Source: Candidatus Parcubacteria bacterium (GTDB lineage: Bacteria; Patescibacteriota; Minisyncoccia; Phycocordibacterales; SBAW01). From it: a stretch of 5,642 nt of DNA. The notes beneath the pieces were generated by a model that saw nothing but the letters and a program-made list of their open reading frames with translations, ran no database searches and was not told the origin of the DNA. A program made the translations under genes and the position numbers. Location: contig JAIFWM010000045.1 of NCBI GenBank assembly GCA_019661855.1, positions 1-5,642 of the forward strand. The letters are read 5' to 3'. Shown in pieces: positions 1 to 4,738 of the stretch; position 1 is the stretch's first letter; each line of letters opens with the position of its first letter.

Positions 1-7
1 TCTCAAA

Positions 8-14
8 GGAGAGG
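8..14 (+). promoter_or_regulatory. Shine-Dalgarno site of the first small gene
   Basis: GGAGAGG lies four bases before the ATG at 19. It fits the anti-Shine-Dalgarno sequence well and fixes the start at 19 rather than the overlapping ATG at 14 in another frame, which has no room for a site. Confidence 0.75.
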
Positions 15-18
15 TGCT

Positions 19-225
19 ATGGGCAAAACACGTGTTGAACAGGTTGAAGAGCTTGCAAAGGGGCGGAATGAGCCGCCGGTGCCACGAAAGTTTATCGAAG
101 AAGCACTGCGTCGAATTGATGCCGGACAAGAAGAAAAGAGACGAAGGTATGCGCTCGGCATGCCAAGTCCCAGGCGAACATATGAAATCGCAAAGCGACT
201 TTATGAGGAGTCTCAAAAACAATAA
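19..225 (+). CDS. Small basic hypothetical protein, 68 aa
   Basis: I do not recognise this protein. It is short and rich in Arg, Lys and Glu, with no membrane segment, signal peptide or cysteine pair. Residues from about 22 to 40 (PRKFIEEALRRIDAGQEEKR) and the tail from about 51 (PRRTYEIAKRLYEESQK) look strongly helical and amphipathic, separated by a Gly-Met-Pro turn, so a small two-helix nucleic-acid or protein binding fold is possible. That is inference only. Support for the gene is a near-perfect Shine-Dalgarno site four bases upstream, a TAA stop, and a GC-rich hairpin with a T-run shortly after the stop. The upstream context lies outside the window, so it may be the last gene of a longer operon. 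Confidence 0.7.
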   Translation: MGKTRVEQVEELAKGRNEPPVPRKFIEEALRRIDAGQEEKRRRYALGMPSPRRTYEIAKRLYEESQKQ

Positions 226-239
226 TGTGCGATGATCTT

Positions 240-271
240 GGCCGCCCACCTAGGGCGGCCTCAACTTTTTT
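240..271 (+). terminator. Intrinsic terminator after the first small gene
   Basis: GGCCGCCC (240-247) pairs perfectly with GGGCGGCC (253-260) around a 5-nt loop. A run of six T (266-271) follows after a five-base gap (TCAAC), longer than in a textbook terminator. It sits 15 bases after the stop codon, which supports a transcript end here. The last two Ts also belong to a TTGACA sequence that may be the -35 box of the next gene. Confidence 0.65.
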
Positions 272-302
272 GACACTTCATGAAATTTCGGATAGTTATA
301 GT
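270..302 (+). promoter_or_regulatory. Candidate promoter of the first NUDIX gene
   Basis: A perfect TTGACA lies at 270-275. The downstream -10 is less clear: GATAGT (291-296) gives a 15-bp spacer and TATAGT (297-302) gives 21 bp, both off the usual 17. A promoter is expected here because the gene lies between two terminators. The exact -10 is uncertain. Confidence 0.4.
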
Positions 303-314
303 ACTTGGCAGGAC

Positions 315-320
315 AGGAGG
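315..320 (+). promoter_or_regulatory. Perfect AGGAGG ribosome binding site
   Basis: AGGAGG ends six bases before the ATG at 327. It decides the start of the NUDIX gene: the same frame is open back to an ATG at 225, but the extra 34 residues would run through the upstream terminator and do not look like NUDIX sequence. Confidence 0.85.
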
Positions 321-326
321 ATTCCC

Positions 327-731
327 ATGGCACACGTTGCCAAGGCAGTTATCTGGAGAAGAAGTGATAAGAAAGTCTTGATGCAACTTCGTCCCGACGG
401 TACCTGGTCATCTTTCGGCGGCAAGCTCAACGAGGGTGAATCTCCCATCGAAGCACTCATTCGTGAACTCGGAGAAGAGCTCAAGTACAAGCTCAAGGCG
501 ATTCCGCACTTCATGTGGACTTTCACGACTCAAAAAGAAGGCAATACGGTTCATTCCTACAACTTCGTAGAGGAATATGACGGACAGCCCCTCATCTTTA
601 ACGAAGAAGGACAAGGCTCTTGGTTCACTTTAGAAGAAGCACTTGAGCTTCCGATGTCATGCAATAGGCGCCTAACCCTGAAGAAAGCAGGTGAATGGAT
701 CAATAAATGTTGTGATACGGCACGACCCTAA
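327..731 (+). CDS. NUDIX hydrolase (MutT-like), 134 aa
   Basis: This is a single-domain NUDIX protein. Such enzymes cleave nucleoside diphosphates linked to another moiety, often damaged or surplus nucleotides, in the cytosol with Mg2+. The NUDIX box covers residues 32-54: G32, E38, then R46-E47-L48-G49-E50-E51, which carries the metal-binding REUxEE core. The usual glycine after EEx is replaced by Lys53, a departure from consensus. The N-terminal strand (AHVAKAVIWRR) and the WSSFGGKL approach to the box are normal for the fold, and 134 residues is a typical length. The substrate cannot be read from sequence; 8-oxo-dGTP is only one possibility. The gene is monocistronic, between terminators at 240-271 and 718-752. 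The start at 327 follows a perfect ribosome binding site. Confidence 0.9.
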   Translation: MAHVAKAVIWRRSDKKVLMQLRPDGTWSSFGGKLNEGESPIEALIRELGEELKYKLKAIPHFMWTFTTQKEGNTVHSYNFVEEYDGQPLIFNEEGQGSWFTLEEALELPMSCNRRLTLKKAGEWINKCCDTARP

Positions 732-752
732 TAGGTCGTGCCGCTTTGTTTT
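718..752 (+). terminator. Intrinsic terminator overlapping the NUDIX stop codon
   Basis: CGGCACGACC (718-727) pairs over ten bases with GGTCGTGCCG (734-743); the 6-nt loop contains the TAA stop, and a T-rich run (CTTTGTTTT) follows. The left arm encodes the last residues of the NUDIX protein (Thr-Ala-Arg-Pro). Confidence 0.85.
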
Positions 753-763
753 ATATGGGTGAA

Positions 764-786
764 TGTTCGACTTCGTAAGTCGAACA
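764..786. repeat. 23-bp palindrome, copy 1
   Basis: TGTTCGACTT and AAGTCGAACA form perfect 10-bp arms around a CGT loop. An identical copy lies 49 bp downstream. As RNA it folds into a tight hairpin; as DNA it could be a dimeric protein site. No T-run follows, so it is not a standard terminator. Confidence 0.85.
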
Positions 787-789
787 AAA

Positions 790-806
790 TGTAGCCTTAC
801 CCTACA
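790..806. repeat. Small hairpin between the palindromes
   Basis: TGTAG and CTACA (5-bp arms, 7-nt loop) lie between the two palindromes, so the stretch could form three consecutive hairpins. Five base pairs alone are weak evidence. Confidence 0.3.
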
Positions 807-812
807 ACGCTA

Positions 813-835
813 TGTTCGACTTCGTAAGTCGAACA
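813..835. repeat. 23-bp palindrome, copy 2
   Basis: This is identical to the copy at 764-786, with the same CGT loop. Its stem can extend to 11 bp through A812-T836. It ends 19 bp before the extended -10 box at 854, so it could bind a regulator of the downstream operon, or it may be a REP-like dispersed repeat. Confidence 0.85.
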
Positions 836-853
836 TTATTCCTTAGAAATAAT

Positions 854-862
854 TGATACACT
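854..862 (+). promoter_or_regulatory. Extended -10 box before the small ORF at 869
   Basis: TGATACACT matches the extended -10 form TGnTAnAnT, and no clear -35 is visible. The box ends six bases before the ATG at 869, so the transcript would begin at or next to the start codon (leaderless). It also lies inside a 5-bp inverted repeat (ATTGA 852-856 / TCAAT 864-868). Confidence 0.45.
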
Positions 863-868
863 GTCAAT

Positions 869-979
869 ATGACCGAGTGGTTTAAGATTATTCCCGAAGT
901 GTTTTTGATTGTAATGAAAGAGGGCAACAGCTTTATTCAAGGCGATTCATACGCCGAATTTAACTGGTATAAAAAATGA
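869..979 (+). CDS. Small ORF, 36 aa, coupled to the second NUDIX gene
   Basis: The ORF starts with MTEWFKIIPEVFLIVMKEGN and ends with a TGA that overlaps the next ATG as ATGA, the classic arrangement for translational coupling. It has no Shine-Dalgarno site but sits six bases after an extended -10 box. The second NUDIX gene itself lacks a ribosome binding site, so it may depend on ribosomes finishing this ORF. The opening IIPEVFLIVMKEGN is reminiscent of the first beta-strand of some NUDIX proteins, so it could be a remnant of a lost NUDIX copy; that is a guess from a short stretch. It is too short for a family assignment and may be only a leader peptide. It is the only gene here not ending in TAA. 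Confidence 0.5.
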   Translation: MTEWFKIIPEVFLIVMKEGNSFIQGDSYAEFNWYKK

Positions 980-1407
980 AACAAGCTGCAGGAGGAGTAA
1001 TCATAGGGCCGGAGAAAAAGGTGGTGCTCGTTGAGCAGCACGGTAATTCTTGGTCATTTCCTAAAGGTGGAGTAGAGGAAGGCGAAACCTTGCTTGCTGC
1101 TGCACAGCGTGAGATTAAGGAGGAGACGGGGATTGAAGATGCAATGCTCATAGACGAGCTTGGTTCATATGAGCGCAAGTCTATCGGCAAAGATGGCCAA
1201 GGTGAAACAGACGAGTGGGGCTCGCGCAAACGCACATTCTTTTTATTTACTACCGAAACCACAGATCTTAAGGCGCAAGATAGCGAAGTAACGCAAATTA
1301 AGTGGGTAACCCTCGATGAAGCGTACGAACTTTTGACTCATCCCAAAGACAAAGAGTTTTTAGCTGAAAATCGCGCTACACTAGAGAAATGTTTGAAGTC
1401 GCTTTAA
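976..1407 (+). CDS. NUDIX hydrolase, Ap4A-hydrolase-like, 143 aa
   Basis: The NUDIX box is complete at residues 31-53: G31, E37, R45-E46-I47-K48-E49-E50-T51-G52-I53, matching GX5EX7REUXEEXGU at every fixed position. The entry AAGGVIIG and the SWSFPKGG run before the box are typical of the bacterial and eukaryotic Ap4A/diphosphoinositol-polyphosphate branch, whose members cleave dinucleoside polyphosphates or related compounds. Substrate assignment is inference. The length is normal for a one-domain member. The start has no ribosome binding site and overlaps the stop of a 36-codon ORF as ATGA; its 3' end overlaps the next gene by 19 nt, so these genes are almost certainly co-transcribed and coupled. 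Confidence 0.92.
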   Translation: MKQAAGGVIIGPEKKVVLVEQHGNSWSFPKGGVEEGETLLAAAQREIKEETGIEDAMLIDELGSYERKSIGKDGQGETDEWGSRKRTFFLFTTETTDLKAQDSEVTQIKWVTLDEAYELLTHPKDKEFLAENRATLEKCLKSL

Positions 1408-2096
1408 TCCCCGGGGCCTTTATTGCGGGTCTTTTTATGTTCTTGGCTCCGTGCACTCTGCCCATAGTGCCGGGTTACTTGGCATTTATAGCAGGAGGTG
1501 AAGGCAAAGTCATGCGCAATGCTTTTGCGTTTGTGTTGGGATTTACGTTGATTTTTATATTGCTCGGACTCTTTGCAGGATTTTTTGGCATGATTTTGGG
1601 TCCTTACCGTGGAGTCATTTCGCAAGTCGCAGGACTTATATTTATACTTTTTGGTCTCACGATGTTTGGAGTCCGTATTCCGTTTCTTTCAGTTGAACGT
1701 CACGTAGCAGTGTCGTCCTTTAGTGTAGGAAAGGTTTGGAGCTCGTTTGGTATAGGAGCGCTCTTTGCTCTTGGATGGAGTCCTTGCATTGGTCCCATAT
1801 TAGGTACGGTGTTGCTTTTGGCGTCGCAGTCCTCAACAACTGTTGAGGGCGTGGTTCTCTTAGCAGTGTTTGCACTGGGCATGGGTATACCGTTTCTTCT
1901 CACAGCTTATTTTATAGATTCGGCAGGAAAATTCTTTAACCGCATAGGCGCCCTTACACAGTACTCTACCTACCTTGGTGCGGTGATGCTCATCGGCTTT
2001 GGAGTGCTCATGCTTTTTAACCAAATGGGTGTGTTTGTTCTGTGGGGACTCTCATTCTTCGACAGTTTTTACCAAACGATTCTGCCTTATATGTAA
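1389..2096 (+). CDS. ccdA: CcdA/DsbD-like thiol-disulfide transmembrane protein, 235 aa
   Basis: This is a polytopic membrane protein of the CcdA/DsbD beta-domain family, which carries electrons from cytosolic thioredoxin to thiol proteins outside the membrane. The two family cysteines are present in their expected settings: Cys22 in LAPCTLPIVPGY of the first membrane segment and Cys133 in GWSPCIGP of the fourth. About six hydrophobic segments can be seen, near residues 8-34, 44-69, 74-95, 116-145, 153-175 and 193-217. The 235-residue length is normal for CcdA. The ATG at 1389 lies inside the end of the NUDIX gene (19-nt overlap), with only a weak AGAG upstream. No extracytoplasmic thioredoxin-like partner or cytochrome c gene is in the window, so the role may be general disulfide reduction. 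Confidence 0.9.
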   Translation: MFEVALIPGAFIAGLFMFLAPCTLPIVPGYLAFIAGGEGKVMRNAFAFVLGFTLIFILLGLFAGFFGMILGPYRGVISQVAGLIFILFGLTMFGVRIPFLSVERHVAVSSFSVGKVWSSFGIGALFALGWSPCIGPILGTVLLLASQSSTTVEGVVLLAVFALGMGIPFLLTAYFIDSAGKFFNRIGALTQYSTYLGAVMLIGFGVLMLFNQMGVFVLWGLSFFDSFYQTILPYM

Positions 2097-2098
2097 AT

Positions 2099-2107
2099 TG
2101 GTATACT
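2099..2107 (+). promoter_or_regulatory. Extended -10 promoter before the small membrane gene
   Basis: TGGTATACT is a full TGn extended -10 with a 5/6 TATAAT match. It begins three bases after the ccdA stop and ends nine bases before the ATG at 2117, so transcription would start about two to three bases before the start codon. No convincing -35 is visible, which is tolerated with an extended -10. Confidence 0.6.
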
Positions 2108-2116
2108 AGCTCTCAT

Positions 2117-2254
2117 ATGTCATATCTAACCATCGCAGCCGTAATCGTCGTCGGATATCTTATCTTTAGATTTATAGTTAAGCCTATCTTTAAAATCATT
2201 GGGTTTGTTGCGCTTGCACTCATTGCTTGGTGGGTGTTAGGGTCATTTCACTAA
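2117..2254 (+). CDS. Small hydrophobic membrane protein, 45 aa, upstream of obg
   Basis: This is a very hydrophobic peptide, MSYLTIAAVIVVGYLIFRFI and onward. It has two possible membrane stretches (about 4-20 and 27-42) joined by a short basic turn (R18, K22-P23, K26), suggesting a helical hairpin or one long segment. I do not recognise a family. Its stop overlaps the obg start as TAATG, which implies translational coupling to obg. The start at 2117 is preferred over an upstream in-frame ATG at 2042 because 2042 lies inside ccdA, whereas 2117 follows an extended -10 box at leaderless distance. There is no Shine-Dalgarno site. It could be a genuine small membrane protein or a coupling ORF; the consistently hydrophobic composition favours the former. 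Confidence 0.7.
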   Translation: MSYLTIAAVIVVGYLIFRFIVKPIFKIIGFVALALIAWWVLGSFH

Positions 2255-3222
2255 TGAAATTCGTAGATGAACTTACTATAGGTGCTCGTGCTGGCAATGG
2301 CGGAGACGGCGTTGTGCGTTGGTTGCACCTCAAAGGTCAAGAGTATTCAGGCCCTTCTGGCGGCAACGGCGGCGATGGCGGCGATGTGTATATTCGCGCA
2401 GTTCGAGATATTGCACTCCTCTCACGTTACCGTGGCGACAAAAAGTGGGCAGCCGAAAATGGTGACCCAGGTGGAAACCGTAACAAAGGTGGCAAGCGCG
2501 GGGAGGATCTAATCATCGACTTACCAATTGGTTCTGTGGTGCGCAACAGTATTACCGGTGAGGTGCATGAACTTATGCACGAAGGAGAGCAAAAGTTAGT
2601 ACTCAAAGGTGGACGAGGGGGCGCTGGTAACGCGGTGTTTAAGTCGTCAGTTAACCGCTCTCCAACCGAGTCGACTCCTGGTGTGAAGGGCGAAAGTGCT
2701 CAACTTTTTATTGAGCTTCGATTATTTGCAGATGCAGGGCTCATAGGGCTCCCTAATGCGGGCAAAACCTCTTTGCTTAACTCACTCACCAACGCTACTG
2801 CCAAAGTGGCTCCCTATGCGTTTACCACCCTCGACCCAAACCTTGGGGCTTTACATGGATATATCTTGGCAGACATCCCGGGTCTTATCGAAGGCGCATC
2901 AGAGGGGAAGGGGTTAGGCTACAAATTCTTGCGTCACATTGCGCGCACGCGCCTGCTTATTCACTGCATCTCTTTGGAGTCTCAAGATCTTAAAGCAGAC
3001 TACGAGACAGTCCGTGACGAATTAAACAAGTTTGAAGGCGGCATCTTGGCCGATAAGCCTGAAATTATTTTGCTCACCAAGTCGGATATGCGAGATGTGT
3101 CCGAGGTTAAGGCGATACAGAAAGAATTTGAAAAAACTGGTCGCAAGGTGTACACCGTCACCGTACTCGACGACTCATCCGTTAAAGAGCTCTCAAGTAG
3201 CCTTATTTCAGTTTTGCGTTAA
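2254..3222 (+). CDS. obg: Obg family GTPase, 322 aa
   Basis: Obg is an essential GTPase acting in large ribosomal subunit assembly. The N-terminal Obg fold (about 1-157) shows its glycine-rich loops, including SGGNGGDGGDVY, GDPGGNRNKGGKRGED and KGGRGGAGNAVF. The G domain follows: G1 GLPNAGKTS (165-173), G2 around FTTLDPNLG (from 190), G3 DIPGLIEGAS (from 207). G4 reads TKSD (275-278) instead of NKxD, and the G5 region reads VTVLDD (302-307) instead of a clear SA motif. The C-terminal extension of some homologues is absent. The start at 2254 gives the canonical opening MKFVDELTI; an in-frame ATG at 2227 would add nine residues and overlap the upstream ORF more. Coupled to the small membrane gene by TAATG. 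Only a distant AGGG (2239-2242) resembles a ribosome binding site. Confidence 0.95.
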   Translation: MKFVDELTIGARAGNGGDGVVRWLHLKGQEYSGPSGGNGGDGGDVYIRAVRDIALLSRYRGDKKWAAENGDPGGNRNKGGKRGEDLIIDLPIGSVVRNSITGEVHELMHEGEQKLVLKGGRGGAGNAVFKSSVNRSPTESTPGVKGESAQLFIELRLFADAGLIGLPNAGKTSLLNSLTNATAKVAPYAFTTLDPNLGALHGYILADIPGLIEGASEGKGLGYKFLRHIARTRLLIHCISLESQDLKADYETVRDELNKFEGGILADKPEIILLTKSDMRDVSEVKAIQKEFEKTGRKVYTVTVLDDSSVKELSSSLISVLR

Positions 3223-3242
3223 TATCAGGGTATTCCATATAT

Positions 3243-4601
3243 ATGTACCGAGCGACCATTGGGCTAGAAATCCATGCTGAATTGAAGACCCAAACCAAGA
3301 TGTTTTGTGCGTGTTTGAACGATCCCGACGAGAAGACTCCTAACAAAAACATCTGCCCGGTATGCATGGCCCACCCTGGGGCGTTGCCTGTTATTAACAA
3401 AGAGGCCGTTCATAAGGTCCTCCTGGTTGGATCGGCGCTAGGAGGTAAGCTTGCAGACTTTACTGAATTTGACCGTAAGAACTATTTTTACCCAGATATC
3501 CCTAAGGGTTACCAGATTTCTCAATACGAACACCCTCTTGTCTCGGGAGGGGAACTCGCAGGTGTCGAGATAACTCGAATACACCTCGAAGAGGACACCG
3601 CCCGCTCACAGCATGTCGGAGACGAGGAAAGCCTTGTCGACTACAACCGTGCAGGCGTGCCTTTAATGGAGCTCGTGACCGAGCCGGTCATACACGATGC
3701 CGAAACTGCTGGCAAATTTGCTCGTGAACTTCAATTGTTGCTGCGTACCCTCGGGGCAGGGGAGGCCAACATGGAGAAAGGTGAGATGCGTGTCGAGGCC
3801 AATATCTCGGTCTCCAAAGATGACACACTTGGCACCAAAGTAGAGGTCAAAAACCTAAACTCTTTTCGCTCAGTAGAGCGAGCTATCACTTTTGAGGTAG
3901 AGCGCCAGTCAAAACTTTTAGATACAGGGGGCAAGGTGGTGCAAGAAACTCGTGGCTGGGACGAGGCTGGGCAAAAGACATTTTCGCAGCGTAAAAAGGA
4001 GTCCTCTCACGACTATCGATACTTCCCAGATCCAGATTTGCCAAAGTTAGTAATCTCGGAGATTCCAGAGTTTTCTAAAGATGCTCTTATTAAAGAGTTG
4101 CCCGAGCTTCCTTCGCATAAGCGAGATCGTTTAGCCAAACTTGGATTTTTACAGGCTCAAGACATAGAGCAGCTCGTGGGTGATGCTGAACTCTCTCAGC
4201 TATTTTCAAAAGTGGAGCAAGCACTTACCGATCCCACACTTATTAAAACGGCGGCTAACTTTATTTTAAACGACATCGTAGGGCAGAAGAAAAAAGATAC
4301 TAACTGGAGTGTACCTAGTGCAGAGTTTCTTGCAGAGGTAACACGCAAGTATCATGAAGGGGTTTTAGCATCACCTCAAGCAAAGCAAGCAATCATTTCG
4401 GGGAAGATAGTTGTAACGACTGTTAACCTGGATGACGTTGTAAAGAAAGTTGTGGATGCAAATCCAACAGTGGTTGCAGATTTTAAATCTGGTAAAGAAG
4501 CTGCTATGCAATTCTTGGTAGGGCAGGGGATGAAAGAAAGTAAAGGTTCTGCAAATCCCGCAACTCTTCGTGAGGCTCTAGTAACAGAAATAAACAAATA
4601 A
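3243..4601 (+). CDS. gatB: Asp-tRNA(Asn)/Glu-tRNA(Gln) amidotransferase subunit B, 452 aa
   Basis: GatB is the tRNA-binding kinase subunit of the GatCAB amidotransferase, which activates the acid on misacylated Glu-tRNA(Gln) or Asp-tRNA(Asn) so that ammonia released by GatA converts it to the amide. Family hallmarks are intact: IGLEIHAEL (6-14), CxC...CPVC (Cys22, 24, 38, 41; a likely metal-binding set), PGALPVIN, RKNYFYPDIPKGYQISQY (78-95), DYNRAGVPLMELVTEP (133-148), and the YRYFPDPDLP stretch ending the catalytic cradle. The remainder is the helical and YqeY-like tRNA-binding part. The length is slightly under the usual ~475. It begins 20 nt after obg with no good ribosome binding site (AGGG at 3227-3230 is 12 nt away). 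gatA and gatC are not in the window. The last 15 nt form part of a long inverted repeat. Confidence 0.97.
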   Translation: MYRATIGLEIHAELKTQTKMFCACLNDPDEKTPNKNICPVCMAHPGALPVINKEAVHKVLLVGSALGGKLADFTEFDRKNYFYPDIPKGYQISQYEHPLVSGGELAGVEITRIHLEEDTARSQHVGDEESLVDYNRAGVPLMELVTEPVIHDAETAGKFARELQLLLRTLGAGEANMEKGEMRVEANISVSKDDTLGTKVEVKNLNSFRSVERAITFEVERQSKLLDTGGKVVQETRGWDEAGQKTFSQRKKESSHDYRYFPDPDLPKLVISEIPEFSKDALIKELPELPSHKRDRLAKLGFLQAQDIEQLVGDAELSQLFSKVEQALTDPTLIKTAANFILNDIVGQKKKDTNWSVPSAEFLAEVTRKYHEGVLASPQAKQAIISGKIVVTTVNLDDVVKKVVDANPTVVADFKSGKEAAMQFLVGQGMKESKGSANPATLREALVTEINK

Positions 4602-4698
4602 CCTCTAGGAGGGGCTCCGCAGGGCGACTGGCCCGAGGATTGAGCAAATTTTTAGCAGAAAATTTGTGTACCCGGGGTAGGGGTTATTTGTTTATTTC
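4587..4698. repeat. 112-nt structured element bounded by a 21-bp inverted repeat
   Basis: The arms 4587-4607 and 4678-4698 are complementary over 21 bp: 17 Watson-Crick pairs in a row (4587-4603 with 4682-4698), then one G-U and three more pairs. Inside are further stems: GGAG/CTCC (4608-4618), GGGC/GCCC (4622-4634) and CAAATTTT/AAAATTTG (4645-4666, 6-nt loop), giving a cruciform-like multibranch fold. CCTC (4602-4605) could instead pair with GAGG at 4635-4638. The left arm contains the last four sense codons and the stop of gatB. It could be a complex terminator (the right arm is T-rich), a stable ncRNA, or a MITE-like insertion with terminal inverted repeats. I recognise no Rfam class. Confidence 0.7.
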
Positions 4699-4700
4699 GT

Positions 4701-4718
4701 GAACTTGCAGAACTTGCA
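4701..4718 (+). repeat. Tandem 9-bp direct repeat upstream of the -10 box
   Basis: GAACTTGCA occurs twice back to back (4701-4709, 4710-4718). It covers the -35 position of the downstream promoter, a common layout for an activator or repressor site, and begins two bases after the large inverted repeat. Confidence 0.7.
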
Positions 4719-4731
4719 TATCGAGTATAAT
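4703..4731 (+). promoter_or_regulatory. Promoter of the helix-turn-helix membrane protein gene
   Basis: A perfect TATAAT lies at 4726-4731, seven bases before the ATG at 4739. The -35 is weak: ACTTGC (4703-4708) at 17 bp or TTGCAG (4705-4710) at 15 bp. Transcription would start at about 4738-4739, making the mRNA leaderless. The AGGGG between box and ATG is only two bases from the start, too close to serve as a ribosome binding site. Confidence 0.7.
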
Positions 4732-4738
4732 AGGGGAA

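Noticed and set aside
225..326. N-terminal extension of the first NUDIX protein from the ATG at 225
   Set aside because: It would translate the terminator hairpin, and the 34 extra residues do not look like NUDIX sequence. The AGGAGG at 315-320 clearly sets the start at 327.
764..835. Short CRISPR array
   Set aside because: There are only two units with a single 26-bp spacer, the repeat is a near-complete palindrome, and no cas genes are nearby.
865..890. tRNA-Ser/Leu-like D-arm (ACCGAGTGGTTTAAG)
   Set aside because: The string resembles the D-arm of class II tRNAs, but no acceptor stem, anticodon stem or proper T-arm can be built around it, and it falls within a small ORF.
2227..2253. Upstream ATG for obg at 2227
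   Set aside because: Obg proteins begin with a sequence like MKFVDE, which starts at 2254; the extra nine residues have no ribosome site and overlap the small membrane gene further.
3220..3242. Separate leaderless promoter for gatB (TAATAT or TATTCC)
   Set aside because: Both -10 candidates match poorly and the gap after obg is only 20 nt, so co-transcription with obg is more likely.
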